Program-made: the position numbers and the translations under genes
The notes under the pieces: model-generated
The model's database searches: none
What the model saw: the letters and a program-made list of their open reading frames with translations, nothing else
Told to the model about the DNA's origin: nothing
From: Legionella sp. W10-070
Lineage (GTDB): Bacteria; Pseudomonadota; Gammaproteobacteria; Legionellales; Legionellaceae
Reading direction: 5' to 3'
Length of the DNA: 64,000 nucleotides
Assembly: GCF_900640175.1 (NCBI RefSeq)
Contig: NZ_CAAAJC010000001.1
Span: 152,730-216,729, forward strand
Shown: one piece after another, positions 16,313-25,674 of the stretch
Layout: each line of letters begins with the position of its first letter
How positions within the stretch are numbered: position 1 is the first letter of the stretch

Positions 16313-17728
16313 TTATTGACTATTGGCGGCACGTTCCCGAAGCCGCTGTAAACTCTGTTCCAAACGGACTAATGTCCGCCTTTTGCCAAGCAGTTTAAGC
16401 GTCATATCAATGGCAGGTGAGTTACTGCTGCCAGTAACTGCCACTCGCAAAGGCTGAGCTGTTTTACTCATATTAATGTTATATTCAGCACTGACATTAT
16501 TGATGCATTCCTGCAATGCATCCCTTTCCCAGTTATCCAGCCGCACAAATTGTTCATACAATGATTCAAGAGGGGCTAAAATAACAGGGCGCAGATGCTT
16601 TTTGACCGCTTCCTCATCATACTCAATGTCATCCTGATAGAAATAGAGACTTTTCCTACAAATCTCAACGAGCGTTTTACAACGCTCGGCCTGGATAGCA
16701 ACCAAGTCAACTAAAGAGGGGCCTTGGCTAAAGTCAATGGCTTGTTGTTCAAAATGCCACCTTAATGCCTTTGCAACCTCTTCCGGGGAATCACTTTTTT
16801 GGTAATGCTGATTTAACCAATTTAATTTCTCATAATTAAAGCTTGATACTCCCCGACTGACACTTTTCAAATCAAAGCTGGCAATCATTTCAGCAACGCT
16901 GAAAATCTCCTGATCACCATGAGACCACCCCAGGCGCACCAGATAATTCAATAAGGCATGAGGCAAAAAACCGAGCTCCTTAAACTGTAAAACGCTAACA
17001 GCACCATGACGTTTGGATAAACGCTTGCCATCATCCCCCAGAATCATGGGTAAGTGTGCAAAGACAGGGACCGGGGCATTTAATGCCTTAAACAAATTGA
17101 TTTGCCTTGGCGTATTATTAATATGATCATCCCCACGAATTACATGGGTGATTTCCATATCCCAATCGTCAATTACCACTGCAAAATTATAGGTAGGATG
17201 ACCATCAGAACGAACAAGAATCAAATCATCCAATTCACTATTATCAATATGAATTTCTCCATAAACTTCATCCTTAAAGGAAACAACACCGGATTGAGGA
17301 TTCTTGAACCGTAATACATGAGGGGCATCAGTGGCTGGTAAGTTCTTATCTCTGCAATGACCATCATAACGAGGCTTCTCTTTGGCAGTTAATTGCGCTT
17401 CACGCAATGCCTCAAGCCTGTCCTTACTGCATACACAACGATAAGCCTTCCCCTCTTCTAACAGTTTTTTAGCAATTTCCTGATAACGAGGATAACGCTT
17501 GCTTTGATAGAAAGGACCCTGATTATGATCGAGCCCTAACCATTTCATACCCTCCAGAATAGCTTCTACTGATTCCTTTGTAGAGCGTTCCTGATCGGTG
17601 TCTTCTATTCTCAATATGAATTCGCCCTGATGATGTCTTGCGAATAACCAGGAGAATAAAGCGGTACGCACACCGCCAACATGAAGATAACCCGTAGGAC
17701 TGGGGGCAAAGCGAGTTCTGACAACCAT
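16313..17728 (-). CDS. gltX: Glutamate--tRNA ligase GltX
   Basis: Class I glutamyl-tRNA synthetase, charging tRNA-Glu in the cytoplasm. The HIGH-type motif appears in RFAPSPTGYLHVGGVRTALF near the N-terminus and the KMSKS-type loop is GKRLSKRHGA. The CVCSKDRLEALREAQ segment and the GHCRDKN knuckle match the zinc-site region of enteric GltX. ATG 17728 with GGAG seven bases upstream gives 471 residues, the length of the E. coli enzyme; earlier in-frame starts at 17740 and 17749 add only a few residues. Confidence 0.96.
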   Translation of the reverse strand: MVVRTRFAPSPTGYLHVGGVRTALFSWLFARHHQGEFILRIEDTDQERSTKESVEAILEGMKWLGLDHNQGPFYQSKRYPRYQEIAKKLLEEGKAYRCVCSKDRLEALREAQLTAKEKPRYDGHCRDKNLPATDAPHVLRFKNPQSGVVSFKDEVYGEIHIDNSELDDLILVRSDGHPTYNFAVVIDDWDMEITHVIRGDDHINNTPRQINLFKALNAPVPVFAHLPMILGDDGKRLSKRHGAVSVLQFKELGFLPHALLNYLVRLGWSHGDQEIFSVAEMIASFDLKSVSRGVSSFNYEKLNWLNQHYQKSDSPEEVAKALRWHFEQQAIDFSQGPSLVDLVAIQAERCKTLVEICRKSLYFYQDDIEYDEEAVKKHLRPVILAPLESLYEQFVRLDNWERDALQECINNVSAEYNINMSKTAQPLRVAVTGSSNSPAIDMTLKLLGKRRTLVRLEQSLQRLRERAANSQ

Positions 17729-18036
17729 TAAATGCTCCATTGTAAGCAAATAAATAATCGCGCTATAATATCTAACTTTCCCGGCAACGCAAAACTAACG
17801 CATGGGTTTTTTCATTTTGCTTTTCATACCAGCACCCTTTGTTAGCTCTTCCGAAAGAGAGAGATTCATCAATTTAAACAACGGAATGCGTTATTACATG
17901 CCTTACAGTTTGCTAAGCTTAGCTTAGATGCAGATTTTTAAATTACAAGTTTGACATTATCTCTAAGAGATCAGGGCAGAGTTTGCAGGAAATTTAATGT
18001 GTTTATAGTACTTAAATTTGACAACGGGTGCCAAAA

Positions 18037-20772
18037 ATGAAACGTCTTGGCATCAAATACCAACTTCGAATCACCACAATGATTCCAGTTTTGCTGGTTG
18101 CCCTTTTGTTTGCCGTCTTTTATAACGGCCAATTTAATAAAGACCTCAATCAGCACATGTCAGGACTCGGTGAAGCCTATATTCGCCAACTGCTGCCTGC
18201 CGCACAATTTGCCATGATGCATAATGACATGAAAACGTTGCAAGGTCTGATTAATGCTTCAACGATAAACCCTGAGGTCAAGGCGCTTGCATTTTATAAT
18301 GCCCAAGGGCATTTATTGGCTTATCGGGGTGGAAAACATTCCATTCATCTTTCTTTCAAACCTGCCCCTTTCAGCGGCGACTACGTAGAAAGCAAGCAGA
18401 TGAAGCCTTACACCATTAACTTCCTGGCGCCAATTACTATTCCCAAGTTTAATCTGTACTCTTCAAGCGCTTTGCAGGAAGCAGTCAATGCTAACTCTGA
18501 TGCTTATGATATTTTAGGATGGCTCTCTCTCGATATCGATACCCAATCCATGCTCATTAAACGATATCAAATGTATATCATCACTATTTTCATTACTCTG
18601 TTGGGATTATTGATGAGCTTGACTATCCATTATTTTCTATCAAAACGGATTTATAAACCCGTATCACGCCTGCGGCGGAGTATGAAACAAATTCTTAGCA
18701 ATGAGTTTGAAACCCATATCAACACCACCAGCTCTGGTGAATTAGGTTTGATTGAAAAAGGCTGCGCCCATTTGCAAAAACAATATCTGAATACCATAAA
18801 TGATTTAAATCACCATATTGAAGTAGCTACTGCCGATCTACAACAAAGCCTGGAGTTATTGGAAGAAAAGAATATTGAATTATCACTTGAAAAAAAGAAA
18901 TGTGAAGAAAAAAGCAGGCAAAAATCAGAGTTCATTGCCAACATGAGCCATGAAATCAGAAACCCTATGAATGGGGTCATCGGCTTTACCAACGTATTAT
19001 TAGAATCCAAATTGGATAGCTTGCAGGTTGATTATGTAAAAACCATTAAATCCTCAGCCCAGGACCTGCTAACCATTATTAATGATATTCTCGATTACTC
19101 CAAGATGGATGCTGGAAAATTACATTTGGATTGTATTCCATTGGATATTCGTAGCTGTATTGATGAAGTGTTGGCTCTCGCTGCGCCTAATGCGCATAAA
19201 AAAGGCATTGACCTTATCCCTGCTACGCAAGTCAGTGTGCCCAGAAAAGTACTTGGCGATCCTATTCGCCTGAAACAGATTATTACCAACCTGATAAGCA
19301 ATGCAGTGAAATTTACTGATCATGGTTATGTCTTAATCCGCACCTGCATTGAACAGGAATCAGATAAGGATTATACGCTCTGCTTATCAGTGACCGATAC
19401 AGGAATTGGCATCCCTGCTGAGGACCAACCGAAACTGTTTACCGCGTTTAACCAGGCGGATGTGACTATTACCCGGCGTTTTGGTGGTTCAGGATTAGGT
19501 CTGGTTATTTGTAAAAAACTTACAGAACAAATGCATGGACGCATTTCACTAACCAGCGAACTCAATAAAGGCTCCACTTTTTCGGTACATTTGAAACTTG
19601 AAAAACTGGCAGCCTATGAAATTGAAAAAGAGCAAAGCCAGCGTTTTGACAATCTCAAGGTGCTTTGTTTTGATGATAATCCTTTGTATCTGGAAGCCAT
19701 GTGTAACGGACTGGGCCATTGGGGAATTGAATGTGTGCGTGTCACAGCATTTAATCAGCTTGAAAAAGCATTTAACACTTATAAGGACTGTTCTCTGGCC
19801 TTCATTAATGTTAATGAAGGCTGTGAAAAACAAGTCGCCCATGTTTTACGTAAACAATCCATTCCTTGCGTGTTAGTTTCAAAATGGATCATTCATAATC
19901 CCCAGTCTCTGGGAGCCAAAGCCTTTTTATTTAAGCCCATCAGTATTCAAAAGCTTTATGAGATTATTGAGTCCCTGCTAAATGAAGCATCACAATCCAT
20001 AAACGCAAACCAGGAACTGGATAATTTACGAGCCCAGCTTCGCCTGGCTCATCCTGAACTATTAATTGCTGAAGATAACCCGGTCAATCGCATGCTATTG
20101 TCTTCCTTATTGAGTGAAAATTCCCATATTGAAACGGTAGACAATGGGGAAGAAGCAGTTACAGCTTGTCATAGCAAACGTTATAATGCCATTTTACTGG
20201 ATTTACAGATGCCCAAACTCAATGGCCTTGAGGCAGCAAGTCTGATTCGTCGTGAATCCATGTTAAACAAGCAAACCCCTATTATCGTCATCAGTGCAGA
20301 TAGTAGTCATTTAAGCAAAGAAAAATTAAAGAAAGCCGGAATAGATTTTTGCTTACAAAAACCAATAGATGAAACACAGCTGCTGAATTACCTGCTGCGC
20401 ATCGTAAAAAAATCAAAATCAGCCGCTATTGATTGGCAGCTTTGTGTACAGAAAGTCTCAGGAAATCAGGCATTGGCAGAAGAGTTTCTTGCGCGTTTTG
20501 TGGAAGAATTACGTAAAAACAGAGAAGAGTTTATTCAGCTTTTAAATAAAAAAGATATCAAAGGCCTGGAATCTATTGCTCACAAATTACATGGTGCCTG
20601 TTGTTTCTGCGGGGTTCCCCAGCTGCAAACCCAGGTGGTTCGCCTGGAAAAACAGGCAAAAGCAGCAAAACAGGTCGACGAATTGAAAAACACCTTTGCA
20701 GAGCTCATTCAGAGCATTGACGAAGTCATCGATGAATTCGACAATCTATATCAAGTTAGTCCTTTTGATTAG
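18037..20772 (+). CDS. letS: BarA/LetS-type hybrid sensor histidine kinase
   Basis: About 911 residues. Membrane helices at roughly 13-30 and 176-196 flank a periplasmic sensor region and are followed by a HAMP linker. The HisKA box (FIANMSHEIRNPMNG) has its phosphoacceptor at His305, then an ATPase domain (DTGIGIPAEDQPK, GGSGLGLVICKKL). A first receiver domain has lost its phosphoacceptor (Asn591 where Asp is expected). A second receiver has Asp722 in LLDLQMPKLNG, and a C-terminal Hpt domain has His849 (AHKLHG). This is the tripartite BarA layout; in Legionella LetS phosphorylates LetA to switch transmissive traits. ATG 18037 was preferred to GTG 18028. Confidence 0.9.
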   Translation: MKRLGIKYQLRITTMIPVLLVALLFAVFYNGQFNKDLNQHMSGLGEAYIRQLLPAAQFAMMHNDMKTLQGLINASTINPEVKALAFYNAQGHLLAYRGGKHSIHLSFKPAPFSGDYVESKQMKPYTINFLAPITIPKFNLYSSSALQEAVNANSDAYDILGWLSLDIDTQSMLIKRYQMYIITIFITLLGLLMSLTIHYFLSKRIYKPVSRLRRSMKQILSNEFETHINTTSSGELGLIEKGCAHLQKQYLNTINDLNHHIEVATADLQQSLELLEEKNIELSLEKKKCEEKSRQKSEFIANMSHEIRNPMNGVIGFTNVLLESKLDSLQVDYVKTIKSSAQDLLTIINDILDYSKMDAGKLHLDCIPLDIRSCIDEVLALAAPNAHKKGIDLIPATQVSVPRKVLGDPIRLKQIITNLISNAVKFTDHGYVLIRTCIEQESDKDYTLCLSVTDTGIGIPAEDQPKLFTAFNQADVTITRRFGGSGLGLVICKKLTEQMHGRISLTSELNKGSTFSVHLKLEKLAAYEIEKEQSQRFDNLKVLCFDDNPLYLEAMCNGLGHWGIECVRVTAFNQLEKAFNTYKDCSLAFINVNEGCEKQVAHVLRKQSIPCVLVSKWIIHNPQSLGAKAFLFKPISIQKLYEIIESLLNEASQSINANQELDNLRAQLRLAHPELLIAEDNPVNRMLLSSLLSENSHIETVDNGEEAVTACHSKRYNAILLDLQMPKLNGLEAASLIRRESMLNKQTPIIVISADSSHLSKEKLKKAGIDFCLQKPIDETQLLNYLLRIVKKSKSAAIDWQLCVQKVSGNQALAEEFLARFVEELRKNREEFIQLLNKKDIKGLESIAHKLHGACCFCGVPQLQTQVVRLEKQAKAAKQVDELKNTFAELIQSIDEVIDEFDNLYQVSPFD

Positions 20773-20773
20773 A

Positions 20774-20940
20774 TTAGGGTTTGTTGACAATTGGAGCCAG
20801 AGCCTATGTTCCGCGCTTTATGCGCGGAATCTAGTCTCAAACCTTGTCAAGAGGATGGGTAGTTTCGTGTGGTTTGCGTGGATCCCGCGCATAAAGCGCG
20901 GGAAGTGGGCAGTTTAAGTTGAAATGTCAACAGACTCTAA
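20774..20940. mobile_element. MITE-like palindromic element, full-length copy
   Basis: A 167-base non-coding element with imperfect inverted ends: GGGTTTGTTGACA on the left and TGTCAACAGACTC on the right, each flanked by TA. Inside lie two GC-rich palindromes built on CCGCGCTTTATGCGCGG. The first 123 bases recur with four mismatches at 63778-63900. No transposase is encoded, so movement in trans by an IS630/Tc1-type enzyme is inferred from the TA flanks only. It occupies most of the letS-PFK gap. Confidence 0.75.
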
Positions 20941-20973
20941 TATGGCAAAAAATTACAACACCAGGGAGAAATC

Positions 20974-22209
20974 ATGGCAGTTAAAAACGCAATCTATGCT
21001 CAATCAGGGGGGGTCACCGCTGTTATTAATGCTTCAGCTTGTGGCGTTATACAAACAGCCCGACTGTATCCAGAAAAAATAGGGAAAGTATATGCCGCAC
21101 AAAATGGTATTATTGGCGCATTAAATGAGCAATTGATTGATACCTCACTAGAGAGTGACGACGATATTGCAAAACTGATGCATACTCCTTCTGGTGCTTT
21201 TGGTTCATGTCGCTATAAATTAAAAGACAGCGGCGCAGAATACCAACGGCTAATTGAGGTTTTCAAAGCCCACAACATTGGTTACTTTTTTTACAATGGT
21301 GGGGGAGATTCTCAGGACACAGCATTTAAAGTATCAAAGTTAGGCAGTGATATGGACTATCCAATCACCTGCATAGGTATTCCCAAAACGGTGGATAATG
21401 ATTTACCCTTTACCGATGCTTGCCCCGGATTTGGATCAGTTGCCAAATACGTAGCTGTATCAACGTTGGAAGCTGGCTTTGATGTCGCCTCCATGGCCGC
21501 TTCGTCAACAAAAGTTTTTATTCTTGAAGTCATGGGACGTCATGCCGGCTGGATAGCTGCTGCAAGTGGTTTGGCTGGCAGTACAGCAAAAGAACCACCG
21601 CATATTATTTTATTCCCTGAAATCCCCTTCAAACAACAACAATTCTTAAGCAAAGTCGATGAATGCGTTAAACAATATGGCTATTGTGTGATTGTTGTCT
21701 CCGAAGGTATTCGTAATGAACAGGGACAATTTTTAAGCGATGCGGGATTGAGAGACGCCTTTGGCCATGCTCAGTTGGGAGGTGTAGCACCTGTTATTGC
21801 CCAATTAGTAAAAAGCGAACTGGGACATAAGTACCATTGGGCTGTAGCAGATTATTTACAACGGGCAGCAAGACATATTGCTTCTCAAGTTGATCTCGAA
21901 CAAGCCTATGCTTTAGGGAAAGCAGCAGTCGAACTCGCTTTGGAAGGCCATAATGCGATTATGCCCATTATAAAACGCGAACAAGATTCCCCCTATCGCT
22001 GGACTATTAGCCATGTAGCATTGGCTGATGTAGCCAATCAGGAGAAAACCATGCCTGCAGACTTCATTAGCGAGGATGGGATGGGAATCACTGAAACCTG
22101 TCGTCGCTATTTGGCACCTTTGATTCAGGGGGAAGCCTATCCACCGTACCACAATGGTCTTCCAGAGTATGTACGACTCAAAAACAGGCTTGTAGAACAA
22201 AAACTTTAG
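20974..22209 (+). CDS. Pyrophosphate-type 6-phosphofructokinase
   Basis: A 411-residue phosphofructokinase interconverting fructose 6-phosphate and fructose 1,6-bisphosphate. The nucleotide/PPi site reads YNGGGDSQDTA, and the substrate motif is GIPKTVDNDL with Lys in place of the Gly of ATP-dependent enzymes; both point to PPi as phosphoryl donor. MGRHAGWIAAASGLA is the sugar-binding MGR motif. A PPi enzyme is reversible and could serve glycolysis or gluconeogenesis. It follows the MITE-like element and has an AGGGAGAA ribosome site. Donor specificity is inferred from motifs. Confidence 0.88.
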   Translation: MAVKNAIYAQSGGVTAVINASACGVIQTARLYPEKIGKVYAAQNGIIGALNEQLIDTSLESDDDIAKLMHTPSGAFGSCRYKLKDSGAEYQRLIEVFKAHNIGYFFYNGGGDSQDTAFKVSKLGSDMDYPITCIGIPKTVDNDLPFTDACPGFGSVAKYVAVSTLEAGFDVASMAASSTKVFILEVMGRHAGWIAAASGLAGSTAKEPPHIILFPEIPFKQQQFLSKVDECVKQYGYCVIVVSEGIRNEQGQFLSDAGLRDAFGHAQLGGVAPVIAQLVKSELGHKYHWAVADYLQRAARHIASQVDLEQAYALGKAAVELALEGHNAIMPIIKREQDSPYRWTISHVALADVANQEKTMPADFISEDGMGITETCRRYLAPLIQGEAYPPYHNGLPEYVRLKNRLVEQKL

Positions 22210-22248
22210 AATCCGCTGTGAGGCCTGGCAAAGTCAGAGGATGTGTTA

Positions 22249-22668
22249 TTAATAATCCACTACTCTGCAGGTTGATGGACGGTATTGGAGACGTAACGTC
22301 CCCTCATTGCATGTCCAGGTCAATTCACCATTCGCCTGCAAGGTAGGAACCAATAAAATAGTACCATCGCCCGCTGCAGGCGTATAATTAATGGAAATCA
22401 CTCCGTTAGCGCCAATGAGAATTGAACTGACATTAGCAGTAGGTGCAGGACTTATATAACCCGTAGCCTCCTGGTTAACAGGGAACGCATTGGTAGTCAT
22501 CACCGTCTCCTCTACTGCCACTTTGGCTGCTGAAGCCATATTGAGCCCCTCAACCACCCTGGCCCTTATAATCTGTTCCCTGTAAGCAGGAACTGCAATT
22601 GATAAAAGAATCCCCAGGATTGCAATCACAATCATTAATTCAATAAGCGTGAACCCTTTTTGTTTCAA
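22249..22668 (-). CDS. Type IV major pilin (PilA/PilE type)
   Basis: A 139-residue prepilin. The leader MKQKG is followed by the FTLIELMIVIAILGILLSIA helix with Glu5, the classic prepilin peptidase site and polymerisation helix. The C-terminal domain holds a Cys pair (TCNEG...STCR) that should form the D-region disulfide. It is a single gene with no assembly genes nearby. It converges with the PFK gene. Such pilins support adherence, competence or twitching in relatives. Confidence 0.92.
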   Translation of the reverse strand: MKQKGFTLIELMIVIAILGILLSIAVPAYREQIIRARVVEGLNMASAAKVAVEETVMTTNAFPVNQEATGYISPAPTANVSSILIGANGVISINYTPAAGDGTILLVPTLQANGELTWTCNEGTLRLQYRPSTCRVVDY

Positions 22669-22870
22669 GGTAATCCCCCACCGACAATAACAATTTTAAA
22701 AAGCTATCATATCCCACAAACAGGCAATACCAAAGCGTATTTACACCCCTGATCTTTGAAAATGTGATGACCTTGATCTGGATTTTATCTGCTATTTGCA
22801 GGTTTTATAGGCAATAAAAGCAAATTTGCGATAAAATACACCCTTTAATCAGTTTTCAGGTTGTAAGAAT

Positions 22871-23716
22871 ATGTCTAGCGTGCACTCAACTATCGCTAAA
22901 AAACTGTTGCATTATACTGGTAAAGCCATTGCAGACTTCAATATGATTCAGCGTGGCGATCGTGTCATGGTCTGTTTATCAGGCGGTAAGGATTCGTTTA
23001 CATTATTGACGTTACTAAATATCCTAAGGCAACGGTCGAATAACAAATTTGATCTCTTTGCCTTTACGTTGGATCAGGCCCAACCTGGGTGGGACGATTG
23101 TAAGCTTCGCGATTGGCTAAATGAAAAAAATATTCCCCATGAGATTCTCAAGCGTGACACCTACAGCATTGTTAAAGAAAAAATACCGCAAGGAAAAACT
23201 TATTGTTCTTTATGTTCCAGGCTGCGCAGGGGGATTATTTATCGCTATGCGGAAGAACAGGGCTTTACTAAAATTGCATTAGGACATCATCGTGATGACC
23301 TGATCCGCACCCTTCTCATGTCCATTCTCTATAATGGCGACATCCGCTCGATGCCACCTAAACTCTTAAGTGATAACAAAAAACACGTGATTATCCGCCC
23401 TTTGTGCTATGTACAGGAAAGAGACATTATTGCATTTGCCCAAGAGCAAGCGTATCCGATAATCCCCTGCAATTTATGCGGCTCTCAGGAGAACCTGGCT
23501 CGACAACGTATTGCCAAACTGATTGATCAATTAGCCGAAGAAAATCCAAAAGTACCAAGCAATATCCTGCATGCCTTGCAAAGTATCAAGCCTAGCCAGT
23601 TGATGGATCAATCCCTTTGGCAGTTTAAGAACCTGGAAAATCAACTCGCCCATTCAGAGGGTAGTGAACGTGAAACCGTTATTTCTGATAATGAGCTGGT
23701 TTCTTTAGAGGAATAA
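22871..23716 (+). CDS. ttcA: tRNA 2-thiocytidine biosynthesis protein TtcA
   Basis: A 281-residue PP-loop ATPase that thiolates cytidine 32 of some tRNAs. [10 protein letters not shown] forms the PP-loop, and the TtcA-type cysteines are visible in [12 protein letters not shown] and later in IPCNLCGSQ; these ligate the Fe-S cluster. The conserved [13 protein letters not shown] block is present. Length and motif order match the enterobacterial protein (about 310), with a slightly shorter C-terminus. It is monocistronic and converges on the 23782 gene. Confidence 0.93.
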   Translation: MSSVHSTIAKKLLHYTGKAIADFNMIQRGDRVMVCLSGGKDSFTLLTLLNILRQRSNNKFDLFAFTLDQAQPGWDDCKLRDWLNEKNIPHEILKRDTYSIVKEKIPQGKTYCSLCSRLRRGIIYRYAEEQGFTKIALGHHRDDLIRTLLMSILYNGDIRSMPPKLLSDNKKHVIIRPLCYVQERDIIAFAQEQAYPIIPCNLCGSQENLARQRIAKLIDQLAEENPKVPSNILHALQSIKPSQLMDQSLWQFKNLENQLAHSEGSERETVISDNELVSLEE

Positions 23717-23781
23717 TCATTCCCGATTCAATTCCAGGGATAACGCCAGTGAGTTGGCCTCGACAATTAAATAAGCAGGAT

Positions 23782-24702
23782 TTAACCGATTTTATCTTTA
23801 TTGATAATACAAAATCCTGGTTTGAGTTCGCCAGTAAGGCCTGCGACAAGCTGGTAGTTTTCACCTCCCTTCACCAGGGCATCCTGCAAAATCAATTTTA
23901 TCTCAGGAGAGGGTATATGTATGTTCCATATCCCTTCCTTTCCCTCCTGAACAGTAACAAATTGAGACATGGAAACAGGCTCTCCCTGCGCATCACGCCA
24001 TCCAGCAATTGCACCTTTCAGTGCATCTTCTTCCTGTAAATTGACGGCATAAAAACCACTGGCATCATTAAATTGGCATAAAATACCCGTGAAAGGATGG
24101 AGATTTTCCTGAAATTGACTTACCCATATTTGCCGAAACCACGCCTTCTCACCAGTCACAAATTGTTCTTTGTTATCCTCCCCGACTTGTAAATGGCCGT
24201 TTAAACGGCCAGTTTGACTGACCAAAAGCTCAACACCCGAACGAAGATCCTGAGTTGCTACGGAATCTTTGGTACTTGAAAGCATGTCGGCTTTGAAATT
24301 AAAGCCTGTCTTATTGTTTCGCTTTACCCCAAAAATCCAACTGTCATTAATAGGATTAAACTGCAGGAAATTATGCCCTACATGCCAGTTGCCTGGTTCA
24401 GGATTCTCTATTACCGCATTGCTTTCCTCAAATAGCAGTACCTGCTTATTCTGACCACCAAGTAACATTGCCGTTGCATGAAATCGGCTATTGTTTCGCT
24501 GCATCTGAAAGAAATAATGATAACGCTCACCGCTCTCATTAGTAACTATCCCGGAAAATACCCAATTTGCCTGCAGGGCATCAAAGGAGGGTATTTCTTT
24601 TGTCTGTTCAGGCGGGGTCTTCTCAGGCTCAGCCACAACTGTGGCGGTTATACAACTTCCTGTTAATAAAATGAAATAAAGAAACCACGTATATAATTTC
24701 AT
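23782..24702 (-). CDS. Hypothetical exported protein downstream of lpxK
   Basis: A 306-residue protein with an N-terminal signal sequence (LYTWFLYFILLTGSCITATVVA); the single Cys is not in a clear lipobox. The mature part is beta-rich (WVFSGIVTNESGERYHYFFQ, then WIFGVKRNNKTGFNF) and reminds me of lipocalin-like carotenoid 1,2-hydratase/AttH folds, but this is only an impression. It begins directly after the lpxK stop (TAGATG), so it is the third gene of an msbA-lpxK operon and may act in the envelope. Confidence 0.65.
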   Translation of the reverse strand: MKLYTWFLYFILLTGSCITATVVAEPEKTPPEQTKEIPSFDALQANWVFSGIVTNESGERYHYFFQMQRNNSRFHATAMLLGGQNKQVLLFEESNAVIENPEPGNWHVGHNFLQFNPINDSWIFGVKRNNKTGFNFKADMLSSTKDSVATQDLRSGVELLVSQTGRLNGHLQVGEDNKEQFVTGEKAWFRQIWVSQFQENLHPFTGILCQFNDASGFYAVNLQEEDALKGAIAGWRDAQGEPVSMSQFVTVQEGKEGIWNIHIPSPEIKLILQDALVKGGENYQLVAGLTGELKPGFCIINKDKIG

Positions 24703-25674
24703 CTAAATATAGCCTTTTAATTGTTCATGAGACCATAGCATCTGCCAAAATGAATTACTTAATTTTGCCTCTACCGGTAAAAAATACCAGGACTCGTCGG
24801 CAAATGATTGGCATTTGACTGCATCCTTTTCTGTCATCACTACTGTTTTTTCATTGAACCGCAATTCATTAGCCTGAAACTGATAATGATCTGGAAAAGG
24901 GTATTTTTTAAATGAAATTCCCAGATTATGCAAGGTCGAAAAAAAACGCTGTGGGTTGCCGATTGCCGCAACCGCAGCCACAGGCACCTTGAACTCATCT
25001 TTACTTATCGTCTCCCCGGTAAGAAGATGGGTCAACCTGCCAGGTTCCAAGTTCATCGAATAGGCACCCGGCCATTCGCCTCCATTAACCACTAATATAT
25101 CAGCCTGCTGCAGACGGTGACGCTCTTCGCGCAAAGGTCCTGCGGGTAAGCAGAAGCCGTTTCCCATGCCACGGACTCCATCAATGACTATGATTTCCAG
25201 TGCTCGCCCCATAGAATAATGTTGCAAACCATCATCACTGATGATGATTTGACAATCGTGCTTCTCAAGCAGGTATCGAATTGCCTGGACCCTCCTGGGT
25301 GCAATCACTACCGGACAGCGGGTATTTTTTGCAATAAGCAGCGGCTCATCCCCTACCAGATCTGCTTTACTCTCCGGAAACACTTCATGTGGGAATTGCT
25401 TAATTTTCGCCTTGTAGCCCCGGCTGACAATGCCAACACGCAAGCCCCTTGCTTTCATTTCTTTCGCCAATGCAACAACCAGAGGAGTTTTTCCCACTCC
25501 CCCTACAGTCAAATTGCCAACAACGATTACCGGAACTGAAAACTGTTGCTGATGGAAACAGCGTAACCAGGTACGACGAATCTTGATAATAATTTTATAG
25601 AATTGGGCAAAAGGCCATAAAAACCAGCTTAGCGGGTGTTTTCCGTACCACAATTTATCAATATTAAATGACAT
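24703..25674 (-). CDS. lpxK: Tetraacyldisaccharide 4'-kinase LpxK
   Basis: A 323-residue inner-membrane kinase that phosphorylates the 4' position of the lipid A disaccharide. It has an N-terminal membrane-proximal helix (LSWFLWPFAQFYKIIIKI), the P-loop VVGNLTVGGVGKTPLVVALA, and the conserved DDGLQHYSMGRALEI motif. The C-terminal VVMTEKDAVK block is also LpxK-typical. It is coupled to msbA (TAATG) as in many gammaproteobacteria, so lipid A synthesis and export are co-expressed. Confidence 0.95.
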   Translation of the reverse strand: MSFNIDKLWYGKHPLSWFLWPFAQFYKIIIKIRRTWLRCFHQQQFSVPVIVVGNLTVGGVGKTPLVVALAKEMKARGLRVGIVSRGYKAKIKQFPHEVFPESKADLVGDEPLLIAKNTRCPVVIAPRRVQAIRYLLEKHDCQIIISDDGLQHYSMGRALEIIVIDGVRGMGNGFCLPAGPLREERHRLQQADILVVNGGEWPGAYSMNLEPGRLTHLLTGETISKDEFKVPVAAVAAIGNPQRFFSTLHNLGISFKKYPFPDHYQFQANELRFNEKTVVMTEKDAVKCQSFADESWYFLPVEAKLSNSFWQMLWSHEQLKGYI

